DNA of 64,000 nt from contig NZ_JBBEYB010000014.1 in assembly GCF_037482285.1 (NCBI RefSeq), positions 21,697-85,696 on the forward strand. Reading direction: 5' to 3'. The position numbers and the translations under genes are program-made. Numbering within the stretch: the first letter of the stretch is position 1; each line of letters starts with the position of its first letter. This DNA is from Aquabacterium sp029268225 (lineage in GTDB: Bacteria > Pseudomonadota > Gammaproteobacteria > Burkholderiales > Burkholderiaceae_C). Below are positions 7,052 through 15,842 of this stretch, in pieces. The notes beneath the pieces are model-generated. The model ran no database searches. It worked only from the letters and a program-made list of their open reading frames with translations, and was not told where the DNA came from.

Positions 7052-9418
7052 ATGCCTGCATCCGAAGTTTCCCCTCTTGTGTCGGACATGGGGGTGGTAA
7101 CGAGCCCTGACCACACGGTGCAACTGGCTGTGCGGGGAATGACCTGTGCAGCCTGTGTGGCTCGGGTCGAGCGAGCGCTCAAGAAAGTCCCCGGCGTTGC
7201 GCAGGCGCAGGTCAACTTCGCCACAGAGACGGCCACCGTGGCATGGATGGATGCGTCTGACGAGGCTGACATCCACACGCAATCTCAAGCCTTGCTGGCA
7301 GCCATTGAGCGAGCTGGCTACCACGCCCAGGTTCAGCATGCCGACGACAACGTCGTGGAAGAGGTGGTGCCCTGGTGGGATGTCTGGGGCGCAGTGTTGT
7401 TGGGATGCGTGGCCAGCCTTCCGCTTGTGCTGCCCATGCTGTGGGGGGGCCATCATTTCTGGCCGGCTTGGGTGCAATTTGCTCTGGCCACCCCAGTGCA
7501 GTTCCTGCTGGGTGCGCGGTTTTACAAAGCGGGTTGGGCGGCTCTTAAGGCAGGCAGCGGCAACATGGACCAGTTGGTCGCGCTGGGTACATCGGCGGCC
7601 TGGGGCTTGTCGGTGTGGTTGTGGTGGCGCCACAGCCACACCACCGATCCGCACCTGGCACATCGTACCCCCGACCTCTATTTCGAATCTGCTGCGGTGG
7701 TGATCACCCTGGTGTTGCTGGGGAAGGCCCTTGAGGCCCGAGCCAAGCGCCAAACCACGGCCGCGATCCGGGCGTTGCAATCACTGCGGCCTGAGACAGT
7801 TCATCGCCAAGGTCCGCAGGGAGAGGTCGAGGTGCCGCTCAAGCAGGTGCTGGTCGACGATGTTCTCATCGTTCGTCCGGGCGAGCGCATCCCTACCGAT
7901 GGCGTGGTACTGGAAGGGCAAGGTCATGTTGACGAGTCCCTGTTGACGGGGGAGCCGCTGCCCGTGAGTAAAGCGCCTGGTGACCCCGTCACGGGTGGTG
8001 CCATCAACACCGAGGCGCGCCTGCTGATGCGCGTCACGGCAGTGGGGGGGCAGACCATGCTGGCACACATCATTCGCCGCGTGGTGGAGGCGCAAGCGGT
8101 CAAGGCGCCCATCCAGCGCGTGGTCGATCGCGTCTCTGCGGTCTTCGTTCCCGCCGTGCTCCTCATCGCCCTGGTCACGGGACTTGGGTGGTGGTGGGCC
8201 GGCCTGGGAGGGGAAGTGGCGCTGATTCGCGCTGTGGCCGTGCTGGTCATTGCCTGTCCCTGCGCATTGGGGCTGGCCACACCGGCCGCCATCATGGCAG
8301 GGACCGGTGCAGCCGCTCGCCACGGCATCCTCATCAAAGATCCCGAGGCGCTGGAGGTGGCTCACCATGTGCAGGTGGTGGCCTTCGACAAAACAGGCAC
8401 CCTCACGCAGGGGCGTCCCAGACTGCTTGATTGGCAGGTCGCCACGGGCATGGCGCTTGACCGCAACCAGGCGCTGCAAATGGCCGCAGCCTTGCAGGGG
8501 GGCAGCGAGCACCCCCTCGCACGCGCAGTGATTGACGAGGCCATACGGTTGAACCTGAGTTTGCCCGCTGCCCACGACCTGCAGACCGTGGCTGGGCGGG
8601 GCATCCAGGGGCGCCTTGCCCTTGCGGAGGAGGGGGCTCAAACGTGGGCCTTGGGCAGTACCCGCTGGATGACCGAGTTGTGTGCCAATGTGGTACCGAG
8701 TGCTTGGCGCAACACGCTGGACGCCTGGCACGCCCAGGGGCACACCGTCTCCTGGTTGTTGCGACAAGCTCGGCCTGGGGCGGGGCCGCATGGTGCCGAG
8801 TCGGACGCCTCCACGCCAACTCAAGCAGCATGGCAAGTCGTGGCGCTCATGGCTTTTGGCGATGAACTCAAGCCAGAAGCTGCTGCAGCCGTGCAGGGCC
8901 TGCACGCACTCGGGGTACGCACTGTCATGATTTCCGGTGACAACCGCAGTGCCGCCGAGTACATCGGCAGACAACTGGGCATCCAGCAGGTGATTGCAGA
9001 GGTGTTGCCGGGCGACAAGGCTGACCACATTCTGCGTTTGCAGCAAGGCGAAGAGCGGAAGGGGCGGGCTGTGATCGCCATGGTGGGCGATGGCATCAAC
9101 GATGCCCCTGCGCTGGCAGCTGCCGATGTCGGCATGGCCATGGCCAACCCGCAAGGTGGTGCCGACGTCGCTCTGAACGCTGCCGGCATCACCCTCATGC
9201 GTGGAGACCCGACCCTCGTGCCTGCGGCCCTCGACATCTCCCGTCGGACCTCGGCCAAGATATGGCAGAACTTGGCGTGGGCTTTTGGCTACAACATCAT
9301 CGGCATCCCGCTGGCGGCCTTTGGGGGGCTCAGCCCGATGCTTGCTGGGGCGGCCATGGCACTGAGCAGTGTCAGCGTGGTCAGCAACGCGCTGCTGCTG
9401 TCGCGGTGGCGCGCATGA
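7052..9418 (+). CDS. copA: CopA copper-exporting P1B-type ATPase
   Basis: 788 residues. One N-terminal HMA domain (GMTCAACVARVE, about residues 30-36) is followed by eight expected membrane helices, with CPCALG in the sixth and the actuator motif TGEPLPV. The phosphorylation site is DKTGTLT with Asp446, followed by an HP dipeptide in GGSEHPLA and the hinge MVGDGINDAPAL. The CPC motif and length are those of Cu(I) exporters at the inner membrane. ATG 7052 has no strong ribosome site; a later ATG (7088) is possible. Divergent from copZ, and followed at 20 bases by a tRNA gene. Confidence 0.93.
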   Translation: MPASEVSPLVSDMGVVTSPDHTVQLAVRGMTCAACVARVERALKKVPGVAQAQVNFATETATVAWMDASDEADIHTQSQALLAAIERAGYHAQVQHADDNVVEEVVPWWDVWGAVLLGCVASLPLVLPMLWGGHHFWPAWVQFALATPVQFLLGARFYKAGWAALKAGSGNMDQLVALGTSAAWGLSVWLWWRHSHTTDPHLAHRTPDLYFESAAVVITLVLLGKALEARAKRQTTAAIRALQSLRPETVHRQGPQGEVEVPLKQVLVDDVLIVRPGERIPTDGVVLEGQGHVDESLLTGEPLPVSKAPGDPVTGGAINTEARLLMRVTAVGGQTMLAHIIRRVVEAQAVKAPIQRVVDRVSAVFVPAVLLIALVTGLGWWWAGLGGEVALIRAVAVLVIACPCALGLATPAAIMAGTGAAARHGILIKDPEALEVAHHVQVVAFDKTGTLTQGRPRLLDWQVATGMALDRNQALQMAAALQGGSEHPLARAVIDEAIRLNLSLPAAHDLQTVAGRGIQGRLALAEEGAQTWALGSTRWMTELCANVVPSAWRNTLDAWHAQGHTVSWLLRQARPGAGPHGAESDASTPTQAAWQVVALMAFGDELKPEAAAAVQGLHALGVRTVMISGDNRSAAEYIGRQLGIQQVIAEVLPGDKADHILRLQQGEERKGRAVIAMVGDGINDAPALAAADVGMAMANPQGGADVALNAAGITLMRGDPTLVPAALDISRRTSAKIWQNLAWAFGYNIIGIPLAAFGGLSPMLAGAAMALSSVSVVSNALLLSRWRA

Positions 9419-9438
9419 CGTAAACTCGCGGCCTCAGT

Positions 9439-9515
9439 CTGCCAGTAGCTCAGTTGGATAGAGCACCCGCCTTCTAAGCGGGCGGTCGGGGGTTCGACTC
9501 CCTCCTGGCAGGCCA
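9439..9515 (+). tRNA. tRNA-Arg (anticodon TCT)
   Basis: A 77-base cloverleaf with CCA encoded. The acceptor stem is CTGCCAG with CTGGCAG, followed by discriminator G. The D arm is GCTCAGTTGGATAGAGC. The anticodon stem CCCGC/GCGGG encloses loop CTTCTAA, whose anticodon TCT reads AGA. The T arm is GGGGG-TTCGACT-CCCTC with one G-T pair. A TAAACT at 9421-9426 could be its -10 box. Confidence 0.95.
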
Positions 9516-9592
9516 GCGTCGTCGGTGTGTGTCACACGATATCAGTGTCGAGCTTCTTTACGCGCGACGATCTCCAAGTCCCTGGCGTCAGG

Positions 9593-9609
9593 TTTCTCCC
9601 TGGGGGAAA
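9593..9609. promoter_or_regulatory. Inverted repeat upstream of the PEP-CTERM sigma-54 promoter
   Basis: TTTCTCCC-T-GGGGGAAA: eight-base arms around one base with seven of eight positions complementary. It lies 17 bases before the -24 element. It could bind an enhancer-binding protein such as a PrsR-type regulator; that role is a guess. Confidence 0.35.
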
Positions 9610-9624
9610 TTCGGTCATGAGTTG

Positions 9625-9641
9625 TTGGCAAGGAAATTGCT
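9625..9641 (+). promoter_or_regulatory. Sigma-54 promoter of the PEP-CTERM gene
   Basis: TTGGCAAGGAAATTGCT matches the -24/-12 consensus: GG at 9627-9628, exactly ten bases, then GC at 9639-9640, with TTGCT around the -12 element. Transcription would start near 9652, leaving a leader of about 40 bases before the ATG. RpoN control of PEP-CTERM genes has been described in floc-forming Zoogloea, which fits. Confidence 0.8.
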
Positions 9642-9691
9642 CTATGGCGGCTGGTGAAGCCCCAAATGGCTTTTTCTTTATGGAGAACACA

Positions 9692-10588
9692 ATGCTCATG
9701 CTCAAAACACAGGGTTGGATGAACCTGCTCCGCGCAGGTCTGGTTTGCGGGGTGGCAAGCCCGTTGATGGCCTCTGCCGCGCTGGTGGTCAACCCGACCA
9801 ACGACGTCGCGCAGCTCACAAGCGCCCTGATTGCGCCTGGCTCGGGCATCAACCTGAGTGGCTCGTCGCTGGTTCTGGGTGGCGCCACCCAGCAAGGTAC
9901 TTATTCCGGCTTCAACCTGGCTCCCAGCTCCGGTTCGACTCCCACACTGCAAATGCAGGATGGTGTTGTCCTGACGTCGGGGGGCAACGCTTCCGTGCCG
10001 CTGTCCAACACGGTCAACAACTACTCGACGGCTCTCGTCGGTGGTAGTGGCTATGCGCCTTTGGCCACACTGGCGAGCAACACCACGAACGACGCCAACG
10101 TCTTGCGTTACAACTTCACCCTCGCAGCAGGGCTGAACGCTGTATCCATGCAGTTCGTGTTTGCCACCGATGAATTCCCGACCCAGAGCGTGACCGACAT
10201 CTTTGGTTTCTTCGTGGACGGCGTGAACTATGCGAAGTTCCCCAGCGGCGAGCTGATCAGCAACACCCCTGGCAACCCCACCAACTTCATCCTGAACCCC
10301 GTTGGCGGCGGTCTGTATGACATCGAGTGGAACGGCCTGACGCAGGTTTTCACGGTCACGGGTCTGATCAATTCGGCTCTGTCCGAGCACACGCTGGAGA
10401 TTGCCATTGCCGACACGTCGGACTCCATCTTTGACAGCGCCGTGTATGTTTCGGGCCTGAAGGGCGTGACCTCCACGACCGGTGGCGGCATCGGCGATCC
10501 GGGCACCGTTCCCGAGCCTGGTTCGTTGGCCCTGTTGGGCGCTGCCGTGCTCGGTCTGGCGGCCAGCCGTCAGCGTCGCGCCAAGTAA
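9692..10588 (+). CDS. PEP-CTERM surface protein with choice-of-anchor-L-like domain
   Basis: 298 residues. There is a Sec signal (first 28 or so residues, ending near LMASA). A beta-rich secreted domain follows, with FVFATDEFPTQSVTDIFGFF resembling choice-of-anchor L domains. A Gly-rich spacer leads to the sorting tail starting at residue 273: VPEPGSLALLGAAVLGLAA followed by basic RQRRAK. PEP-CTERM proteins are processed by exosortase in bacteria that make EPS, and an exosortase A is encoded at 44423. ATG 9692 follows GGAG at six bases; earlier in-frame starts lie upstream of the promoter. Monocistronic, between its sigma-54 promoter and a terminator. Confidence 0.9.
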   Translation: MLMLKTQGWMNLLRAGLVCGVASPLMASAALVVNPTNDVAQLTSALIAPGSGINLSGSSLVLGGATQQGTYSGFNLAPSSGSTPTLQMQDGVVLTSGGNASVPLSNTVNNYSTALVGGSGYAPLATLASNTTNDANVLRYNFTLAAGLNAVSMQFVFATDEFPTQSVTDIFGFFVDGVNYAKFPSGELISNTPGNPTNFILNPVGGGLYDIEWNGLTQVFTVTGLINSALSEHTLEIAIADTSDSIFDSAVYVSGLKGVTSTTGGGIGDPGTVPEPGSLALLGAAVLGLAASRQRRAK

Positions 10589-10607
10589 ATCCTGCCGGAT
10601 GAAAACC

Positions 10608-10636
10608 AAGGCCGCGATGTTTCGCGGCCTTTTTTG
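10608..10636 (+). terminator. Intrinsic terminator of the PEP-CTERM gene
   Basis: AAGGCCGCGA and TCGCGGCCTT form a ten-base stem around a TGT loop, followed by a T run, 20 bases after the stop codon. Confidence 0.9.
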
Positions 10637-10779
10637 TGGTGGACAGCGTCTGCTTCTGGCGCACATGCACTCAGGAGCATGGCGCGTCGGCATGACGGGT
10701 GAGATTGCGTGGGTGTGATTTACACTGATTCATCCATGGACGTTTGACGATCCCTCACCCCTTCACAGGTTTGCCTCTC

Positions 10780-11442
10780 ATGTTTGATGCCCTCAAGCGT
10801 TTGATCGATCCCGATCATGTCGAATCGGAAGACGCCCGCGTGCTGCAGTCATGGGCCAAGGCCGAAGGGCATGCGTTCAAGCATGTCAAGGACAAGGCTG
10901 GTGGTGGGCATGTCGTGGAAGCTGCGGCAGGGTGGCGCGCAGAGTGGGGTAATTCCCAGCGGCCGTACATCATCGGCAAGGAGTTGCGTTTCCGCTGCGA
11001 CACCGGGATCCCCGGGGATGTGCAGTTGATCCTGCTCTCCAAGGTGCTGGCTCAGACACTGGAGTCAGACGTTTTCAGTCGATTCACCAACGCGATGCAA
11101 ACGCAGATCGACAACACGCTGCCAGACGAGATGCGCTGGTTGGCGATGCATCCGCATGTTCACTTGCCCGACGGCACGGTGCTCGCGCGGCGATTTTCTC
11201 TGTTTGCCAATGCCGAGCCAGTGACCACGCACTGGCTCGACCCGGAAACGGTTCAGGCGCTCGAAGAGGCGGTCACGTCGTGGTGGTCGGACACCCTGGT
11301 TCTGGTGGTCACCCTCAACCGAGGCATCCTGACGGCTCGCATGGCGGGTCAGCCCATTGCGATGGCACAGCTCAAACTCGTCAGCGCCCTGTTTGCACAA
11401 CTGGCAGCCCGTTTGCAGGCGGTTTCGCGCCTGGTCGGCTGA
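10780..11442 (+). CDS. Conserved hypothetical protein
   Basis: 220 residues, soluble, without signal or membrane segments, starting MFDALKRLIDPDHVESED. I choose ATG 10780; a TTG at 10744 would add 12 residues. It has Trp-rich stretches (WRAEWGNSQRPYIIGKELRFRC) and a helical C-terminus. It looks like a hypothetical protein seen in Burkholderiales, but I cannot name a family or function. It converges with the enoyl-CoA hydratase gene with a 15-base gap and no obvious partner gene. Confidence 0.7.
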   Translation: MFDALKRLIDPDHVESEDARVLQSWAKAEGHAFKHVKDKAGGGHVVEAAAGWRAEWGNSQRPYIIGKELRFRCDTGIPGDVQLILLSKVLAQTLESDVFSRFTNAMQTQIDNTLPDEMRWLAMHPHVHLPDGTVLARRFSLFANAEPVTTHWLDPETVQALEEAVTSWWSDTLVLVVTLNRGILTARMAGQPIAMAQLKLVSALFAQLAARLQAVSRLVG

Positions 11443-11457
11443 CCTGGGCTTGCTACG

Positions 11458-12231
11458 TCATCCCTTGCGTTGACGACCGTTCAGGAAGGCCTCCATGGCT
11501 TGCCCTGCCGCAGGTTTGCTGAGGTTGATCAGGAAATGATGTTTTTCCTGGTCGAGATGGGCGCGCAAGGGTTGTGATGCGTCGTTCACCAACTCCTTGA
11601 TGCTCGCGAGCACATCGGGTGAGAGTTCGCCCAGGCGGGATGCCAGTTTCAGCGCCTCATCCAGCACCGTGCCGGCCGGGGCAATCTGATGGATCAGACC
11701 GTAGCTGGCCCATTGCTGTGCGGTTTGGCTCTCTCCCAGCCACAAGAGTGCCAGTGCCCGACTGCGCCCAAGGGCGCGAGCCAAGTGCCAACTGGCCCCT
11801 CCATCTGGAGACAGAGCCACCTTGCTGTAGGCCGTCAGGAAGCGACTGTTTTCTCCAGCGACGATCAGATCGCAAGCCAGGGCCACCGAGACCCCGCCGC
11901 CAGCAGCCACACCTTCAACCGCGGCGATCACCGGCTTGGGGAAGCACCGCAAGGCCTCGACCCACTGGTGAAAGGCGTCCATGTTGCCCGCCTGTGCGGA
12001 CAGATCGTGAGCACGGTTGTGAGCCAGTCGCTGCAGATCGCCTCCACCACAGAAGTGTCCCCCGGCACCCGTGATCACCACCGCGCGGACATCGGGGTTG
12101 GATTCCGCCATGTTGAGCGTTTCCACGCCCGCGGCATACACCTGGGGTGACAAGGCGTTGCGTGTGGCGGGGCCAGACAGCGTCAGGACCAGGGTGTCAC
12201 CGTGGCGTTCAGTCAGCAATTCAGTGCTCAT
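11458..12231 (-). CDS. Enoyl-CoA hydratase/isomerase family protein (PaaG-like)
   Basis: 257 residues of crotonase fold. The oxyanion-hole segments are GGHFCGGGDL and EGVAAGGGVSVALACDL. The active-site loop reads SPDGGASWHL, with Asp where classical hydratases have Glu, as in PaaG-type isomerases that act on ring-epoxide CoA esters. It could equally be an enoyl-CoA isomerase of fatty-acid degradation; no pathway neighbours help. ATG 12231 (MSTELLTER) is preferred to in-frame starts further upstream. Confidence 0.85.
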   Translation of the reverse strand: MSTELLTERHGDTLVLTLSGPATRNALSPQVYAAGVETLNMAESNPDVRAVVITGAGGHFCGGGDLQRLAHNRAHDLSAQAGNMDAFHQWVEALRCFPKPVIAAVEGVAAGGGVSVALACDLIVAGENSRFLTAYSKVALSPDGGASWHLARALGRSRALALLWLGESQTAQQWASYGLIHQIAPAGTVLDEALKLASRLGELSPDVLASIKELVNDASQPLRAHLDQEKHHFLINLSKPAAGQAMEAFLNGRQRKG

Positions 12232-12385
12232 GGGCGTCTTCAAGCGGCAAGGTGTGGCAACGGTCATTGGGGTAATCACCCCGCAGATTCAAGTGTATGC
12301 ATCGGCCCACTTAGGGGGCTTACCGTGATGAGTGTCACGGGATGTTCATGCTAGAGTGAAAACCTAGGCCTCATGATGCACCGAG

Positions 12386-14485
12386 ATGAACAACTTTAAG
12401 CGGGTATCGGCCGCAGCACTTGCTGGTGCGACGCTCGTCTTGGCGTCTGGGACCTCCCACGGCATGGGCTTCGGACGTCCAGTCAGCCACGCGGTTCTTG
12501 GCGAACCCCTTCGCGTCAGTGTGCCGCTTCGACTGGAGGCGGGTGAAACGCTCGATGCCGATTGCGTTTCGGCCGAGGTGCTGTTTGGTGACGACAAGCT
12601 CTCACCATCTCAGGTACAGGTGTCCTTGCCAAGTGGCACAGGACGTGATGCCTCGGTACAGGTGCGCACCACCACGCCGGTCAACGAGCTCATCGTGACC
12701 TACCACTTGGTCGTCGGTTGCCAAGCCAAGATCAATCGCCAGTTTGTGGCCTTGGCGGATCCGCCGGGTTTGTCCTTGAGTCGCGTGGCGGCGCCCAGTA
12801 CCGGCGAGGCGCCCCTGTCAACGACCGACCTGCGCTCGCGTTCGGGCTCGGCACTGGGTCCTGACGCACCGCGCACACCTCAGTCGGCTGCCTTGTCCTC
12901 GGCTCAGCCTGGAGCGGTGCCGTCACGTCGCGCATCGACCAAAGCGGCCGCCCCGTCGCGCGCTGCGACTTCGACTCAGGCCGCGCGCAAAGTCTCGGAC
13001 GAGGGCACGGGGGACTCGTCCCGCACCAGCCTGTCTCTGGCTCCCAAGGTGGCACAGCCGCCTGCCGGACGTCTCGTGCTGGATCCCGTGGAGGCCGATG
13101 CCGCCGTGCAACCAGATTTGCGCATGTCAGGATCCCTGAGTGCGCCGAATTCGGTCGATGACGCCGCAGCCACTCCCGAGGTGCTGGAAAGGCGAGCGGC
13201 AGCGGCAGCGTTGTGGCAGGCGATGAACACTTCTCCCGAAGACATCGCTCGTGATCGTCAGAAGCTCCTTGCGCAAGAGCGCATGTTGGCTCAGCTTCAG
13301 GCACGGGCGGCTCCGGTGGATTCAGCGGCGTCCGGCGCGTCTGCAGGTGTGGCGACTGGCGCTCGGGCGTCTGAGGGGCCTTCTTGGCTTGTGTACATCT
13401 TGGGTGTGCTGGCATTGGGTGGCGTGGGTTTGTGCGCAGCGCTGTTTGTCAAGCTGAGACGCCGTCAGCAAGCCGAGGCAGAGTGGTGGCAATCGCAAAT
13501 GCAGGAGCCGGTGGCGCAGGCTGATCCGATGCCAGCCGCTGAAGTGGCCCCGGTTGTGCCTGAGAACCGTTCGGTGGTGCAGGTTCCAGTTGCGCCCGTT
13601 GCACCGTCTTCTGCGGAGCTCAAGCCCGTTATGGTGGCGGCGAGCGTGCCGACCAAACCGGTGGCGGTAGCGGCCGTGCAGACGGCTCGACCTGCGCCCG
13701 ATGAGGTCATGCGTGAGGTATCGGTCGAGGAGCTGATCGATCTGGAGCAGCAGGCTGAGTTCTTCGTGGTGCTGGGCCAGGACGATGCCGCCGTGGATCT
13801 GCTGGAATCCCATGTTCATTCGGTGACGGCCAGTCCCTTGCCTTTCCTCAAGTTGCTGGAGATCTATCAGCGGCTGGGGCGTCATGCCGATTACGAGCGT
13901 GTTCAGGCGACCTTCAACCAGCGCTTCAACGCGCACGCACCGGCGTGGGAGGCCGACCTCCAGCATGGGCACGAGTTGGCGGACTACCCGGGTGTGATCG
14001 AGCGTCTGCAAGCCTTGTGGCCGTCTCCTGCCAAGGCCATGGAGGTGCTGGAGAAGTCGCTGACCCGTCCCGAGAGTGAGGCAGACACTTTCGAATTGCC
14101 GGCTTACCGCGAACTGCTGTTCTTGTATGCGGTCGCACGTGACCTGTCTGAGCGCGAGGGCAGTGAGCGGCCGCGCGTGGATTTGCTCGCCACGGAGCCC
14201 CGCAGCCCCATTGGTGCGGCGCCCTTCGACTTGTCTGCACACGACAGCGAGGTGGAGCCCCTGATGGCCACCCGTCCGGTCAAGGCCATCCCTGATGCCC
14301 AGCCTACCCTCAGCCTGGACCTCCAACTTGATGACCTGTCTGGCGATGAGGTGCCGCGCTCGTCCTATGGTGACGTGACGGTGTCAGGCAAGCAAGCCGC
14401 GGCCAATGATCAGGAAGTCGAGCACATTGATCTGCCGGGATTGTCGGATGTCGAGGCTGCGCCCCGAAGCGCTCACAAGCCGTAA
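12386..14485 (+). CDS. fimV: FimV/HubP-like polar membrane protein
   Basis: 699 residues. An N-terminal signal (to about residue 26) precedes a periplasmic beta domain (GRPVSHAVLGEPLRVSVPL, residues 30-130). A long Ala/Ser/Pro-rich region, one membrane segment (about 333-354, WLVYILGVLALGGVGLCAAL) and a cytoplasmic part follow. The latter has a TPR-like FimV motif around residues 450-515 (EQQAEFFVVLGQDDAAVDLLE). FimV proteins anchor type IV pilus or chemotaxis components at the pole and bind peptidoglycan through LysM; I do not see a clear LysM here. The 3' end overlaps the convergent LysR gene by 13 bases. Confidence 0.8.
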   Translation: MNNFKRVSAAALAGATLVLASGTSHGMGFGRPVSHAVLGEPLRVSVPLRLEAGETLDADCVSAEVLFGDDKLSPSQVQVSLPSGTGRDASVQVRTTTPVNELIVTYHLVVGCQAKINRQFVALADPPGLSLSRVAAPSTGEAPLSTTDLRSRSGSALGPDAPRTPQSAALSSAQPGAVPSRRASTKAAAPSRAATSTQAARKVSDEGTGDSSRTSLSLAPKVAQPPAGRLVLDPVEADAAVQPDLRMSGSLSAPNSVDDAAATPEVLERRAAAAALWQAMNTSPEDIARDRQKLLAQERMLAQLQARAAPVDSAASGASAGVATGARASEGPSWLVYILGVLALGGVGLCAALFVKLRRRQQAEAEWWQSQMQEPVAQADPMPAAEVAPVVPENRSVVQVPVAPVAPSSAELKPVMVAASVPTKPVAVAAVQTARPAPDEVMREVSVEELIDLEQQAEFFVVLGQDDAAVDLLESHVHSVTASPLPFLKLLEIYQRLGRHADYERVQATFNQRFNAHAPAWEADLQHGHELADYPGVIERLQALWPSPAKAMEVLEKSLTRPESEADTFELPAYRELLFLYAVARDLSEREGSERPRVDLLATEPRSPIGAAPFDLSAHDSEVEPLMATRPVKAIPDAQPTLSLDLQLDDLSGDEVPRSSYGDVTVSGKQAAANDQEVEHIDLPGLSDVEAAPRSAHKP

Positions 14486-15444
14486 TCCACGCTCGTCGTC
14501 TGTCCCGGCTGAGATGAGATGGCCTGCATGATCAGGGCGCGGGTCAGTCTGTCAGACAGCAGTTCGGCAAAGGCCAGAACAAACTGACGCATGTAAGCAC
14601 CACGCTTGAAGGCCAGTCGCGCCACGTTGGGCCCAAACAGGTGCCCCACCGGGCGAGACACGACGTCGCTGCCTGGCGCGTTCATGGTGGGGTCGTCTTT
14701 CACGGCCATTTCGGCCACCAAACCAATGCCCAAGCCCAGCCTGGTGTAGGTCTTGATCACATCGGCGTCGATGGCGTCCAGAACGACGTTCGGCTTGAGT
14801 CCTCGCTGCGCAAAGGCCATGTCGATGCGACGACGACCGGTGAACGAGGGGTGATAGGAGATCAAGGGTTCGGTCGCCAGCTGCTCGAGTGTCAGGCGAG
14901 GCGCCGAGGCCAGTGGGTGGCTGGCGGGCATCACGGCCACGTGTTGCCACTCATAGCAGGGCAGGGTGACCAACTCCGAGAAGTCATTGAGTGATTCGGT
15001 GGCCAGTCCGATGTCGGCCACCTCGTCCAACACCATCTGCGCGACTTGCTCAGGCGTGCCTTGGTGCAGGCTCACGGCGACCTTGGGATACTTCTTGCGC
15101 AAGGCCGCCACGGGCTCTGGCAAGACATAGCGAGCCTGTGTGTGCGTGGTGGCAATCGACAGGGTGCCGGCGTCTTGCAGGGCGTATTCCTCACCAATGC
15201 GTTTGAGGTTACCGAGCTCTCTCAGGATCACCTCAATGGACTTGAGCACCTGCAGGCCAGGCTCGGTCACGCGCTTGAGGCGTTTGCCGTGGCGCACGAA
15301 GATGTCCACCCCCAGTTCTTCTTCCAACTCCAGAATCGCTTTGGAGATGCCCGGCTGCGATGTGTGCAGGGCTTTGGCGGTTTCTGTCAGGTTGAGGTTA
15401 CGGCGAGCGGCCTCGTGGACGAACTTGAACTGGTGCAGGTTCAT
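14473..15444 (-). CDS. cysB: CysB-like LysR-family regulator
   Basis: 323 residues. N-terminal winged helix (MNLHQFKFVHEAARRNLNLTETAKALHTSQPGISKAI) in the CysB/Cbl form, then a periplasmic-binding-protein-like sensor domain (about 90-300) with TTHTQARYVLP, the sulfate/O-acetylserine-site stretch typical of CysB. It activates sulfate uptake and reduction genes when sulfur is limiting. The neighbouring sirohydrochlorin chelatase gene six bases upstream on the same strand supports sulfur assimilation, because siroheme is the sulfite reductase cofactor. Confidence 0.88.
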   Translation of the reverse strand: MNLHQFKFVHEAARRNLNLTETAKALHTSQPGISKAILELEEELGVDIFVRHGKRLKRVTEPGLQVLKSIEVILRELGNLKRIGEEYALQDAGTLSIATTHTQARYVLPEPVAALRKKYPKVAVSLHQGTPEQVAQMVLDEVADIGLATESLNDFSELVTLPCYEWQHVAVMPASHPLASAPRLTLEQLATEPLISYHPSFTGRRRIDMAFAQRGLKPNVVLDAIDADVIKTYTRLGLGIGLVAEMAVKDDPTMNAPGSDVVSRPVGHLFGPNVARLAFKRGAYMRQFVLAFAELLSDRLTRALIMQAISSQPGQTTSVDYGL

Positions 15445-15450
15445 GGCGGT

Positions 15451-15834
15451 TCACTCCTGGTGGGCCAAGGCCCAGGCGGCATCGGAGAGGGCCTGGATCA
15501 GGATGGCGGTTTCACCCACTGCCGCACTCAGTCGCCATTGGACATGTGGGTGCTGCTCAGCCATCTCGCTCATCAGGCGGGGCAAGTCCTTGCGGACATG
15601 TCCGCCGGCGCCGAGAAAAAGGGGCACCACCGTGACCTGGGTGCATCCCTTCGCGGCCAATTGGCGGCCCGCCTCCAGCAAGGTGGGGCTCATGAATTCG
15701 AGGAAAGCCAGTGCAATCTCCGCGTGCTGCGATTCGGCCCGAGCACGCAAAGCGTTTGCGGCGGCTTCGAAAGGCTGCGCCCAAGCTGGGTCACGGGCCC
15801 CATGGGCGAACAACAGGATGCCGTTTTTGGTCAT
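15451..15834 (-). CDS. cbiX: Sirohydrochlorin chelatase, short CbiX/SirB type
   Basis: 127 residues, the half-length chelatase form that works as a dimer. His10 in LLFAHGARDPAW and the His in PLFLGAGGHVRKDLP are the metal-inserting residues of the family. It inserts iron (siroheme) or cobalt (cobalamin) into sirohydrochlorin. The placement between a CysB-like gene and lptG, and nirB elsewhere in the window needing siroheme, favour the iron role. ATG 15834 gives family length; the frame is open much further upstream into lptG. Confidence 0.85.
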   Translation of the reverse strand: MTKNGILLFAHGARDPAWAQPFEAAANALRARAESQHAEIALAFLEFMSPTLLEAGRQLAAKGCTQVTVVPLFLGAGGHVRKDLPRLMSEMAEQHPHVQWRLSAAVGETAILIQALSDAAWALAHQE

Positions 15835-15842
15835 GGTGAGGG

